From an uncultured Varibaculum sp. (GTDB taxonomy: Bacteria > Actinomycetota > Actinomycetes > Actinomycetales > Actinomycetaceae), in assembly GCF_902489465.1 (NCBI RefSeq), contig NZ_CABTZZ010000026.1, positions 1 through 25,431 on the forward strand: a DNA stretch of 25,431 nt, given 5' to 3'. This document shows positions 8,299 through 16,098 of the stretch, one piece after another (the first letter of the stretch is position 1; every line of letters begins with the position of its first letter). The notes under the pieces are model-generated. The model worked only from the letters and a program-made list of their open reading frames with translations. It did no database searches and was not told the DNA's origin. Both the position numbers and the translations under genes were made by a program.

Positions 8299-9000
8299 GT
8301 GAGATGCTTGCAGACTGAGGCACAGCTTTCCCCACTTGAGCAGTATTTTCAAACTCTGGCTTCCCTGCTCTCATTGACTCCGGTTCTGCGCCGGAACCAA
8401 ATAATTGGTGCGGTTCGTCTGGCGGTAACAGAGATGGAGGAAACTGCCTCTCTACCAATTCCCTACACCCGCGAACAGCTTTACGCCTACTTAGGGGATC
8501 CGCAACAGGTAGTAGCTATCGCTGATGCGGATACTACGGTGATTAAAGCTGGTAATGGCGCGCAAGTGATTCAGGCGGCAGCAGCTGCGGAAAATACCGA
8601 GGTTCCCTGGGGAAAGGCGGCCGCCCGCGTTCGTTTCGAGGATGCCCGCCTGCTGCGTGAATATGGTGAGTTGGTCGGTTGGGGAGAAACTGTGTCCGCG
8701 GCACCCGTAAAATCGGATTATTTGGACAGTAAAATTGAGTCACTAATTAGTTCCGAACGCATCCGACGTAACTTCTTTTCCTATTTCTTACCGATCGCCT
8801 TTGGGATCGCCTGCACTGCCACTGCCCTGCTGGTTCCGCTCGGGTTCTTCCTGGGAATCTTCGCTTTGGTGTTGCTATTTTATCTGTGGCGCAAGAAGGT
8901 TGCTCCCCTCTGGCCCCGGGTCTTCTGCGCTTTAGCGAGCCTATTTGCAATTGTCTGTACGGTGGTCGCTACCCTGCGTCTGCTGGGTTATAACTCTTAA
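8299..9000 (+). CDS. Unrecognised membrane protein with two C-terminal hydrophobic segments
   Basis: I do not recognise this family. The frame is open from a GTG at 8143, but that codon is three bases from the divergent brnQ start and has no room for a ribosome-binding site or promoter. The GTG at 8299 (233 residues) is my preferred start, though its upstream GAAGCGGG is only weakly Shine-Dalgarno-like; the ATG at 8434 is a further possibility. The soluble N-terminal part is mixed alpha/beta in character, rich in Ala/Glu, with no motif that I know. Two hydrophobic stretches follow: from NFFSYFLPIAFG through LLFYLW, long enough for two closely packed passes, and VFCALASLFAIVCTVVATL near the end. 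Its stop overlaps the convergent rlmB stop as TTAA. Confidence 0.7.
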   Translation: MRCLQTEAQLSPLEQYFQTLASLLSLTPVLRRNQIIGAVRLAVTEMEETASLPIPYTREQLYAYLGDPQQVVAIADADTTVIKAGNGAQVIQAAAAAENTEVPWGKAAARVRFEDARLLREYGELVGWGETVSAAPVKSDYLDSKIESLISSERIRRNFFSYFLPIAFGIACTATALLVPLGFFLGIFALVLLFYLWRKKVAPLWPRVFCALASLFAIVCTVVATLRLLGYNS

Positions 9001-9989
9001 GGAAGCGCGTCCGCTTTTTCCCGCCGCACTGCAGCCACTTCGAATAGGGCAATCCCCGTAGCCACCGCGGCATTTAAGGATTCCACCTCAGAAGAGATCT
9101 CGATTCGGGTGAGCAGATCACAGTTTTCCTTCACCAAGCGGGATATCCCGTCACCTTCAGCTCCGGTAACTAACGCCAAAGGGCCATCTGCCAAACCGGA
9201 TTCACTCACCGAGCAAGTACCGCCGCCATCTAATCCCAGCACGAAGCAGCCTTGCTCTTTGCACTGTTTAATCGCATTTACCAGGTTGGACACTCGGGCA
9301 ATCGGCAAACGTGCGGCGGCTCCGGCGGAGGCTTTCCAGGCAGTCACGTTCATCGAGGCACTGCGCCTGCCGGGAATCACTACCCCGCTGGCTCCAAAGG
9401 CGGCAGCGCTGCGCACAATCGCTCCCAAGTTATGTGGATCAGTAACCCCATCTAGCAGCACAATCAGTGGCTTAGCGTGATTTTTTTCCGCATTGTCAAA
9501 GAGCTCAGCTAAATCGGTGTACTCAAACTCGGGTACTTCAAGAGCAACGCCCTGGTGAACCGCGCCCTCGGTAGCTAAATCCAAATCGGAGCGGGGAACT
9601 TCCACGATGGGTGCCCCCTGCGCGCTGGCTTTGGCGAGCAACAAGGAGAGTTTCTTATTGGCCGCCAGGTTACCCGCCACAAACACTCGAGTCACCGGGA
9701 TATCAGATTCCAGGGCTTCCAGCACCGGGTTACGTCCGGCAATCAGTTGGTGCCCACCTCGCACGTGGATCAGGGAACGTTTGGCACGCGCCTTGCGTTG
9801 AGCTGCTTGTGTTTCTTCGCGGCGCTCTTTTTGGATACGGGCGCGATAAGCGGCGTGGTAAGGACGGTTTTCGGCTTTCGGCGTGGGGCCTTTCGCCCGC
9901 AAACCCCGTTTATTGCCGCCGCTGCCTTTAGGAGCGCCCTTCTTATCAGTGCGTTTCATTCTGCCGTGGTGATCTCCGCGAACTGCCAT
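8997..9989 (-). CDS. rlmB: 23S rRNA (guanosine-2'-O-)-methyltransferase RlmB, SpoU family
   Basis: This enzyme transfers a methyl group from SAM to the 2'-O of a conserved guanosine (G2251, E. coli numbering) in the 23S peptidyl-transferase region. The 330-residue protein has a Lys/Arg-rich N-terminal extension (1-72) typical of actinobacterial members. A small substrate-binding domain starts at GRNPVLEAL (85-93). The SpoU knot domain carries motif 1 (HNLGAIVRSAAAFG, 186-199), motif 2 (LVTGAEGDGIS, 273-283) and motif 3 (IEISSEVESLNAAVA, 296-310). The start ATG at 9989 is ten bases after cysS ends, with AGGGG about eight bases upstream; an internal ATG ten codons in is a less likely alternative. 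cysS followed by rlmB is a common actinobacterial operon order. Confidence 0.94.
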   Translation of the reverse strand: MAVRGDHHGRMKRTDKKGAPKGSGGNKRGLRAKGPTPKAENRPYHAAYRARIQKERREETQAAQRKARAKRSLIHVRGGHQLIAGRNPVLEALESDIPVTRVFVAGNLAANKKLSLLLAKASAQGAPIVEVPRSDLDLATEGAVHQGVALEVPEFEYTDLAELFDNAEKNHAKPLIVLLDGVTDPHNLGAIVRSAAAFGASGVVIPGRRSASMNVTAWKASAGAAARLPIARVSNLVNAIKQCKEQGCFVLGLDGGGTCSVSESGLADGPLALVTGAEGDGISRLVKENCDLLTRIEISSEVESLNAAVATGIALFEVAAVRREKADALP

Positions 9990-9999
9990 CTGAAAACCC

Positions 10000-11445
10000 C
10001 TAACCTAAATGCCAAGTGGAGCCGCCAGCTCCGTCCTCAATAATTATCCCCGCCGCACCTAAGCGGTCGCGGATTCCGTCCGCGCGCGCCCAATCCTTTT
10101 CTTTGCGCGCTTGAACTCGCTGTTCCAGCTGTTCAGCTACGAGCTTTTCCAAAGCAGCAGCGGCGGCAGATTCATTTCCGCCGTCAGTTTCCCGCCATTG
10201 CTCCGAGAGAGGATCAAGCCCTAATACCTCTAGCATGGCGCGAATCTGGATAGCTATCTGCGCACCCTCAGCAGTTTTCCTGTCTTCAAACGCGGTATTA
10301 GCTTGCTTAATTTTTTCGTGTATCACCGCTTGAGCAGCCGCGATATTTAAATCATCGTCCATAGCTGCACAAAAAGCCTCCGGAAGGGCGACCGCAGCCA
10401 AATCTTTGGCTCTGGCCTCAGCAACCTCGGGGGCTGCCTGGGCAAAACGCGCCAGGGAAGAAGTAAACTTATTCCAAGTTTCGCCCGCCTGCTCCAAGGT
10501 TTCCGGGGAATACTCCACGGTGGAACGGTAGTGGGTAGTCCCTAAGGCGAGACGGAGCACCGCTGCCGGCGTGGTTTTTAAGATTTCCGAAACCACCAGG
10601 GAGTTCCCCAGTGACTTCGACATTTTCTCACCCTTAATAGTTACCCAGGCGTTATGTATCCAGTATTTTGCGAATGGCCAACCGGCACCGTGAGATTGCG
10701 CCTGTTCATTTTCGTGATGGGGGAAACGCAGGTCAATCCCGCCCCCGTGAATATCGAAAGCTTCTCCCAGATAGCGCCGTGACATTGCCGAGCACTCTAA
10801 ATGCCAGCCGGGACGACCTTTTCCCCAGGGGGAATCCCATTTAGCAGTCTCGGGTTCGCTGTCTTTTGCTGCTTTCCAGAGGGCGAAGTCCCGCGGATCG
10901 CGTTTTCCTGCCTCGGTTTGGTTATCGATCTGGCTCTCGTCCTCGGTAGTTCGCATATCGGAGAGTTTTTGCCGGGTCAGCGAGCCGTAATCTTTGAGGG
11001 ATTTAACATCAAAATAGACGTTTCCATTCCCATCACTATAGGCGTGACCGGCATCTATGAGACGCTGGGTGAGGGCGATTTGTTCGGGAATCTGCCCGGT
11101 GGCGCGCGGTTCATAGGTCGGGGGCAGCACCCCGAGGGCGCGATAGGCGGCGGCGAACTCTTGCTCGAAGCGGTACGCCCATGCCCACCAGGGCCAGCCC
11201 GCCTCCGCGGATTTATTCAAGATTTTGTCGTCAATATCGGTAACGTTTCGCACATAGGTTACCTGGTAACCGCTGCGGCGCAGCCAGCGAATCAGCACGT
11301 CAAAGGCAATCGCCGAACGCACGTGTCCTATATGGGGAGACCCCTGAACGGTGGCTCCGCACAGGTAAATTCCTACTTGTCCGGCTTTCACCGGCTCAAA
11401 ATCCACGATGCGGTGACGGGCAGAATCATAAATGCGAAGGCTCAT
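10000..11445 (-). CDS. cysS: Cysteinyl-tRNA synthetase
   Basis: This class I aminoacyl-tRNA synthetase charges tRNA(Cys). It has 481 residues, full length. Seen: the zinc ligands C29, C218, H243 and E247 at positions equivalent to those known from the E. coli enzyme, the HIGH motif at 38-41, the KMSKS loop at 274-278, and the helical DALR-like anticodon domain afterwards. The paralogue MshC, used for mycothiol, is shorter; the length and C-terminal domain here argue for CysS. ATG at 11445 has only GGGAA just before it. The gene heads a two-gene operon with rlmB and is divergent from purA; the 219-base gap 11446-11664 must hold both promoters, but I could not identify convincing boxes. Confidence 0.97.
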   Translation of the reverse strand: MSLRIYDSARHRIVDFEPVKAGQVGIYLCGATVQGSPHIGHVRSAIAFDVLIRWLRRSGYQVTYVRNVTDIDDKILNKSAEAGWPWWAWAYRFEQEFAAAYRALGVLPPTYEPRATGQIPEQIALTQRLIDAGHAYSDGNGNVYFDVKSLKDYGSLTRQKLSDMRTTEDESQIDNQTEAGKRDPRDFALWKAAKDSEPETAKWDSPWGKGRPGWHLECSAMSRRYLGEAFDIHGGGIDLRFPHHENEQAQSHGAGWPFAKYWIHNAWVTIKGEKMSKSLGNSLVVSEILKTTPAAVLRLALGTTHYRSTVEYSPETLEQAGETWNKFTSSLARFAQAAPEVAEARAKDLAAVALPEAFCAAMDDDLNIAAAQAVIHEKIKQANTAFEDRKTAEGAQIAIQIRAMLEVLGLDPLSEQWRETDGGNESAAAAALEKLVAEQLEQRVQARKEKDWARADGIRDRLGAAGIIIEDGAGGSTWHLG

Positions 11446-11664
11446 GTTCCCATGCTATCGGCAAGCACCCTTAGGGAAGAACTTCGTCTGCCCGGTTTCC
11501 GTGGACGCGTCCTCGCCTTTTGCAGTCTCTCAAGTTTCATCTACCGCACCATCGCTACCAACCCGAGGGCAAGACGGATAAACTCAGATAGTAAGAGTGC
11601 AAACGCTGCCGGATAAATCTCGCCAACAGCCTTGCAAAAGTCCTTATTTGAGAGGAAATAGTTC

Positions 11665-12951
11665 ATGCCCGCACTGATTGTTGTCGGAGCCCAATGGGGA
11701 GACGAAGGAAAGGGTAAAGTCACCGACCTAGTTGGCCAGAGCGTTGATTGGGTAGTTAAGTTCAATGGCGGCAATAACGCTGGTCACACCATTGTAGTAG
11801 GCGATCAAAAGTTTGGTTTACATTTGATCCCGGCGGGTATCCTCTCCCCCACGGTAACTCCAGTCATCGGTAACGGAGTAGTAGTTGACCTGGAAGTCAT
11901 GTTTGCGGAAATCCAGATGCTCGAGGAAGCTGGGGTCGACTGTTCCCGACTAAAGGTTTCTCTCAACGCTCATATTATTCCGCCCTACAACAAGGTAATG
12001 GACGGACTGGCAGAACGGTCTTTGGGTGAACGCAAGATTGGTACCACCGGTCGCGGGATTGGACCTACCTACGCCGATAAAATGAACCGGATTGGCCTGC
12101 GTATCCAGGATCTATTTGACGAATCAATCTTGCGCCAAAAAGTTCGCTCCGCTCTGTCAGGTAAGAACTTTGTGATCGAAAAACAGTTCTCCGAAGAGCC
12201 TATCGATCCAGAAACTATTTCTGACCAGCTACTTTCTTATGCGGACAGGGTGCGGCCTATGGTTTTCGACTGCACCACCGAGCTTAACCTGGCCTTGGAT
12301 CGCGGAGAAACCATCCTCTTAGAGGGCGGTCAAGCCACCATGCTGGACATCGACCACGGCACCTACCCCTTCGTAACCTCCTCGTCCTGCACTGCCGGTG
12401 GCGCCTGCTCGGGATCAGGAATCGGACCGACCCGCATTGACCGGGTAATTGGTATCGCCAAGGCTTACACCACTCGCGTAGGGGAAGGCCCTTTCCCCAC
12501 CGAACTTTTTGGTAAAGAGGGAGAGGACTTGCGTCAGGCGGGCGGGGAGTTCGGGGTAACTACCGGACGCCCGCGCCGTACCGGTTGGTTCGATTCGGTA
12601 GTTGCTCGCTACGCCGCTCGGGTCAACGGCCTCACCGACTTAGTGATTACCAAGCTGGATGTACTTTCGAAATACGATGAAATTCCGGTTTGCGTAGCCT
12701 ATGACGTTGATGGACAGCGTTTTGAGGAGCTCCCTGCCGATCAGACTGCTTTCCACCATGCCCAGCCGATTTACGAAATGCTGCCCGGTTGGAAAGAAGA
12801 TATCACCGGCTGCCAGACGTTTGCGGATTTGCCGACCAAGGCACAAGAGTACATTGAGCATCTAGAGGAGCTTTCGGGCTGCCGCATTAGCGTAGTCGGG
12901 GTAGGAGCGGACCGCGCGGCCACGATTGTGCGCCATCAGCTGCTGGACTAG
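11665..12951 (+). CDS. purA: Adenylosuccinate synthetase
   Basis: This enzyme joins IMP and aspartate using GTP, the first committed step to AMP. The 428-residue protein has the normal length and motifs. The N-terminal GTP-binding loop is GAQWGDEGKGK (8-18) with catalytic D13, and GNNAGH (36-41) carries catalytic H41. The IMP-binding segment TTGRGIGPTYADK, the arginine loop TTGRPRRTGWFD and the guanine-specificity TKLD motif near the end are also present. ATG at 11665 is preceded by AGAGGAAA with about eight bases of spacing. It appears to be transcribed alone; a perfect hairpin lies 32 bases after the stop. Confidence 0.98.
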   Translation: MPALIVVGAQWGDEGKGKVTDLVGQSVDWVVKFNGGNNAGHTIVVGDQKFGLHLIPAGILSPTVTPVIGNGVVVDLEVMFAEIQMLEEAGVDCSRLKVSLNAHIIPPYNKVMDGLAERSLGERKIGTTGRGIGPTYADKMNRIGLRIQDLFDESILRQKVRSALSGKNFVIEKQFSEEPIDPETISDQLLSYADRVRPMVFDCTTELNLALDRGETILLEGGQATMLDIDHGTYPFVTSSSCTAGGACSGSGIGPTRIDRVIGIAKAYTTRVGEGPFPTELFGKEGEDLRQAGGEFGVTTGRPRRTGWFDSVVARYAARVNGLTDLVITKLDVLSKYDEIPVCVAYDVDGQRFEELPADQTAFHHAQPIYEMLPGWKEDITGCQTFADLPTKAQEYIEHLEELSGCRISVVGVGADRAATIVRHQLLD

Positions 12952-12983
12952 GGTTTGTCCCGCTAACTTAACTCCGTATCTGA

Positions 12984-13004
12984 CGCAAGTATTTTTTACT
13001 TGCG
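12984..13004. repeat. Perfect 8-bp inverted repeat after purA
   Basis: CGCAAGTA (12984-12991) and TACTTGCG (12997-13004) are exact reverse complements around a loop of five T. It lies between the purA stop and the next gene. No T tract follows on either strand, so it is not a canonical intrinsic terminator; it could be an mRNA 3'-end stabiliser or a protein-binding site. Confidence 0.6.
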
Positions 13005-13083
13005 CGGCGCGCTCTCCCGCAATATCTGCTCTCATAATCTATGGTTGCTGTTGTATAGACAACGCGATTTCGTTGGAGGTCAG

Positions 13084-14238
13084 ATGAGCAAGAACGAGCC
13101 GGATAACGACTTCACTACCCGAACCTGGTTCGTAGGAGAAGAAGGCGAAGAAGAGCAGGCTCCCGAAGATACTTTGATCCCCGGCGAGCATCACGCTACT
13201 TCCCCCTCTGATAACGATTCCCTGATCGCGGGGGACGGCCTCAGCTCAGAGGCAGCTCCAGCAGGCGAAGAAAACCTTCCCGCCCAGCAGCTAGAGCACA
13301 CCGATAGCGCGATTGTGGGTACCGCGGAAAACACGAATGCGGACTTAACTGACGAGGACGAGTCAGCGGAAGTGAGCGTACCTGACGTAAGTGAAGAAGA
13401 CGCTAGTGACGCCGCTTCCCCGGCTTTAGAGCGCAAATCACTCATGGAACGCAGCCGCGAGGTAGATCAAGACGATTCTGGGATGGAGCCCGCCCCCTCT
13501 AGCGAAGTGGAAAGCACCGCTGACCGGCGCTATTCTTTGCTGAGCGGCTCTGAGGAAGCGACGGATCCGGTCGAGGAGGACTCGCCCCACTGGGATTCGG
13601 TAGAGGAAACCGAACCGGAGGAAGTGCTAACTACCGCGGAGCGGCAACAAAGCTTTGAAGATACTATTTTCGATGGAGCCACGGTCAAACCGACAGTGCC
13701 TTCACGCGCAGCTGCTCACGTCTGGTCGCTATTGCTGTTTTTAGTGTTGGTTCCGCTTACCTGGTACCTAATTCTGGATGTCGCTACCCGGTTGCGTACG
13801 CGTGGCGGAGATGTATTGCTGCCCGCCTCGAGCTTGAATGCCGGTCAATGGGTTGAACTTGTGGTGGCGATAATCATGGTCTTCCTGCTGGCTCTAGTAG
13901 CCCGCTTCTCTTCTCTAGGCGCTTTTATTACCGGGTTAGCCTTAACAGTAGGAGGAGCGTTCTTCCTGGTGGTTCCCGAGCAAACTGCCAATGGTTTGCA
14001 ACCACTGCTAACCGCTCTCGATAACGCCGGCCAGCAAGACCACTTCTATCAGGCACTTCCTTCCAATATCGCCCATCACTTGGCTTGGTCAGGTGGATCG
14101 GGAATGTTAGTACTGGCTGGTTTGACCCTGCTAGCAATGGCCTTCCTGGCACATAGCGCGCGCCGCGCGGGACGCAAAGATTATCTAATCGAACGCAAGG
14201 TCAAGGCGGCGGAAAAGAGCGAGCCAACGGAAGGCTAG
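13084..14238 (+). CDS. Unrecognised protein: long acidic N-terminus and four-helix membrane domain
   Basis: I do not recognise a family. The ATG at 13084 is chosen because GGAGGT lies directly upstream; the open frame from a TTG at 13000 overlaps the hairpin region and has no ribosome-binding site. The protein is 384 residues. Residues 1 to about 205 are strongly acidic, rich in Glu, Asp, Ser, Pro and Ala with almost no hydrophobic runs, so probably disordered and cytoplasmic. Four hydrophobic helices follow at about 213-232, 256-274, 276-297 and 338-356, then a basic tail. It follows purA by 132 bases, with its own ribosome-binding site and a terminator downstream, so it is probably a separate unit. 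No catalytic motif is visible; a scaffold or envelope role is only a guess. Confidence 0.85.
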   Translation: MSKNEPDNDFTTRTWFVGEEGEEEQAPEDTLIPGEHHATSPSDNDSLIAGDGLSSEAAPAGEENLPAQQLEHTDSAIVGTAENTNADLTDEDESAEVSVPDVSEEDASDAASPALERKSLMERSREVDQDDSGMEPAPSSEVESTADRRYSLLSGSEEATDPVEEDSPHWDSVEETEPEEVLTTAERQQSFEDTIFDGATVKPTVPSRAAAHVWSLLLFLVLVPLTWYLILDVATRLRTRGGDVLLPASSLNAGQWVELVVAIIMVFLLALVARFSSLGAFITGLALTVGGAFFLVVPEQTANGLQPLLTALDNAGQQDHFYQALPSNIAHHLAWSGGSGMLVLAGLTLLAMAFLAHSARRAGRKDYLIERKVKAAEKSEPTEG

Positions 14239-14306
14239 GTTCTTAACCAGTTACAACCGGCGCCAAAGTTAAACAGCGCTAGTTGGGTAATCCCATACCG
14301 CAAATA

Positions 14307-14334
14307 AGGTTAGTGCGTCTAAACCTGCTTTTTT
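14307..14334 (+). terminator. Intrinsic terminator of the acidic membrane protein gene
   Basis: AGGTTAG (14307-14313) pairs with CTAAACCT (14319-14326), leaving one bulged A and a five-base loop. The stem is followed by GC and six T (14329-14334). It lies 69 bases after the stop codon on the same strand, which fits a Rho-independent terminator, though the stem has only three G-C pairs. Confidence 0.55.
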
Positions 14335-14406
14335 AGGGTTAATACGCAGCGGGGATAGGGACGCTATTATTAGCGCTTTGTTTCACGGTGTTAGGTTTTT
14401 TGCATA

Positions 14407-14447
14407 AGTTTTGGGGCGACAACCGCTATGGCTGCCGCCCCAAAACT
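14407..14447. terminator. Strong inverted repeat between convergent genes, possible terminator of glxR
   Basis: AGTTTTGGGGCG (14407-14418) and CGCCCCAAAACT (14436-14447) are perfect 12-bp complements around a 17-base loop, 17 bases past the glxR stop. The stem is strong, but no T run follows on either strand, so it may terminate both ways by the A/T-flanked stem itself or only protect mRNA 3' ends. Confidence 0.5.
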
Positions 14448-14464
14448 ATGCTTAATGCCAAACT

Positions 14465-15142
14465 CTAGCGGGCACGCCGCGCCAAACGATCAATGTCGAT
14501 CAAGGTGACTGCGCGTCCCTCTAGCCGAATCCAATTGCGGTTCACGAACTCGGCTAAGGACTTATTCACGGTCTCCCGCGAGGCTCCCACCAACTGAGCT
14601 AACTCTTCTTGAGTCAGATCGTGCGGCACATGTATTCCGTCCTCGGTACGGATCCCGAAACGATCCGCCAAATCCAGGAGCGCCTTGGCTACCCGGCCGG
14701 GCACATCCGAGAACACCAGGTCAGCTAAAGCCTCGTTGGTGCGGCGCAGGCGCTTTGCCAATGCTTTGAGCATATGTTTCGCCAAGGAGGGGTTATCCTC
14801 CAGAAAAACCATCAAGTCGCTATGGTTTAAGAAAACCAAGCGGGCGGGTGAAACCGCGGTTGCGGTAGTGGAACGCTGACCCGGATCAAATAGGGTGAGC
14901 TCCCCCAGGATTTCCCCCGGACCCAACACCGCTAGCAGGTTCTCGCGACCATCAAGGGACTGATGCGACAGTTTTATTTTCCCCTCGGCCACGATATACA
15001 AGCGGTCGCCATCATCGCCCTCTTCAAATAGGTTTTCCCCGCGGCGCAAGGTGGTTTGTCCCATCATTGAGAACAAGCGCATCTGCGCTTCCTGATCGAG
15101 TCCCTCAAAGAGGGGGACTCTAGCTAAAAAGGACGAATCCAA
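14465..15142 (-). CDS. glxR: GlxR-type cAMP receptor protein (Crp/Fnr family)
   Basis: A global transcription regulator that binds cAMP and recognises TGTGA-N6-TCACA-like operators. From the TTG start it has 225 residues. The N-terminal cyclic-nucleotide domain includes GELTLFDPGQRSTTATA (about 80-96), the phosphate-binding cassette with conserved Glu, Arg and Ser/Thr. The C-terminal winged helix includes LTQEELAQLVGASRETVNKSL (split here over about 176-196), the recognition-helix pattern of GlxR, and the protein ends in RLARRAR as its relatives do. The frame is open to a GTG at 15151, but AAGGAG (15156-15151) abuts or overlaps that codon, while it lies eight bases before the TTG at 15142; I therefore prefer the TTG. 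A candidate GlxR operator lies about 70 bases upstream. Confidence 0.93.
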   Translation of the reverse strand: MDSSFLARVPLFEGLDQEAQMRLFSMMGQTTLRRGENLFEEGDDGDRLYIVAEGKIKLSHQSLDGRENLLAVLGPGEILGELTLFDPGQRSTTATAVSPARLVFLNHSDLMVFLEDNPSLAKHMLKALAKRLRRTNEALADLVFSDVPGRVAKALLDLADRFGIRTEDGIHVPHDLTQEELAQLVGASRETVNKSLAEFVNRNWIRLEGRAVTLIDIDRLARRAR

Positions 15143-15210
15143 GCTAATCACTCCTTAAACTTCTAGACAGACAGCGAACCATAGATACCGATTCAACACT
15201 ACTCGTTTGT

Positions 15211-15226
15211 TGTGACTTATGCCACC
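15211..15226. promoter_or_regulatory. Candidate GlxR/Crp operator upstream of glxR
   Basis: TGTGACTTATGCCACC matches the GlxR consensus TGTGANNTANNTCACA at ten of the twelve specified positions, including the left half site, the central TA and CAC of the right half. It lies in the 188-base gap between hemQ and glxR, about 70 bases before the glxR start, where autoregulation would be expected. Basis is visual matching to a consensus only. Confidence 0.45.
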
Positions 15227-15330
15227 CGAGAGTTTGGGTGCGGTTACTAATTTACTCCGCTAACTATAAGTTGGCGCAGAACTGGGACTTCTTTCCGGCA
15301 GCCCCCAGCTGTTAAGCAAGACGATACTGA

Positions 15331-16071
15331 CTATTTTTCAGTAGTTTGCCGCTGTATCCATTCGGCTAGTTCCATCCGCTTGCCGGTATAGAAGGGCGTA
15401 TCCTGGCGGACATGCAGTCGAGCTTCACAGTCCCGTTGCTGACGCAGCACGCCCATAACCCGGTTAATATCATCGGATTCTAGGGTCACTGACCATTCAT
15501 AATCATTAAGCGCAAAGGTCGCCAAAGTAGATACCGCTACATCCAGGTAACCAGCACCATTGCGGCCATGCTCGGCGAGCATGGCGCTACGCTTAGCCTT
15601 GGGCAGGTAATACCACTCGAGGGAACGCACAAACGGGTAAACCGCAGCATAGGCACGGGGCGCCCAACCACCGAAGCAGGCAGGCAGGTGGGGCTTATTG
15701 AACTCCGCAGTCATATGAGCGCTCATAATCGACCACACCGGCACCAAGTGGGCTCCTAGCCGCGAGTTCAATACCGCGTGGTAGGCATCTTGTAGCTTGT
15801 CATTGGATTCATCTAGGAACCAGAACATTAAATCAGCGTCTGCGCGGTAACCGGCAACGTCATACCAGCCGCGTACGGTTACTCCCAATTCTGCGATGGT
15901 TTCCTCGAGTTCGCGCGCCATAGCTGCTCGCTCTGCCTCCTGGGCAGGTAGCGGCAAAGCTAGTTCGAAAACCGCGTGCATAGAAAAGTTGTTGCGCGCA
16001 TTTACTTCCTCAGGATCCACTTTATGATCGCGAGGATCGGGGGATACATCATTGGGCATCGGATGAGCCAT
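15331..16071 (-). CDS. hemQ: Coproheme decarboxylase HemQ (ChdC)
   Basis: This enzyme converts iron-coproporphyrin III (coproheme) to heme b by two peroxide-dependent oxidative decarboxylations, the last step of the route used by Gram-positive bacteria. It has 246 residues with the chlorite-dismutase-like fold. The actinobacterial pattern YPFVRSLEWYYLP (145-157) begins with the presumed catalytic tyrosine Y145, and MLAEHGR (164-170) contains the proximal heme-ligand histidine H168. The ATG at 16071 has AAGGAG about seven bases upstream. It is third in the hemA-hemH-hemQ operon, 27 bases after hemH. Its presence shows that heme is made through coproporphyrin, so HemY and HemH here should act on coproporphyrin-type substrates. 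Confidence 0.95.
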   Translation of the reverse strand: MAHPMPNDVSPDPRDHKVDPEEVNARNNFSMHAVFELALPLPAQEAERAAMARELEETIAELGVTVRGWYDVAGYRADADLMFWFLDESNDKLQDAYHAVLNSRLGAHLVPVWSIMSAHMTAEFNKPHLPACFGGWAPRAYAAVYPFVRSLEWYYLPKAKRSAMLAEHGRNGAGYLDVAVSTLATFALNDYEWSVTLESDDINRVMGVLRQQRDCEARLHVRQDTPFYTGKRMELAEWIQRQTTEK

Positions 16072-16098
16072 TATTTTCTCCTTTTAGCTTTTAGCTGT

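Noticed and set aside
9990..10012. TTAGGTTAG on the minus strand, identical to a DtxR/IdeR half site
   Set aside because: The second half of the palindrome is missing and the site lies at the end of cysS, not in a promoter.
10801..11616. 271-residue open frame on the plus strand
   Set aside because: It lies antisense to cysS, whose motifs are certain, and has no ribosome-binding site or recognisable domain.
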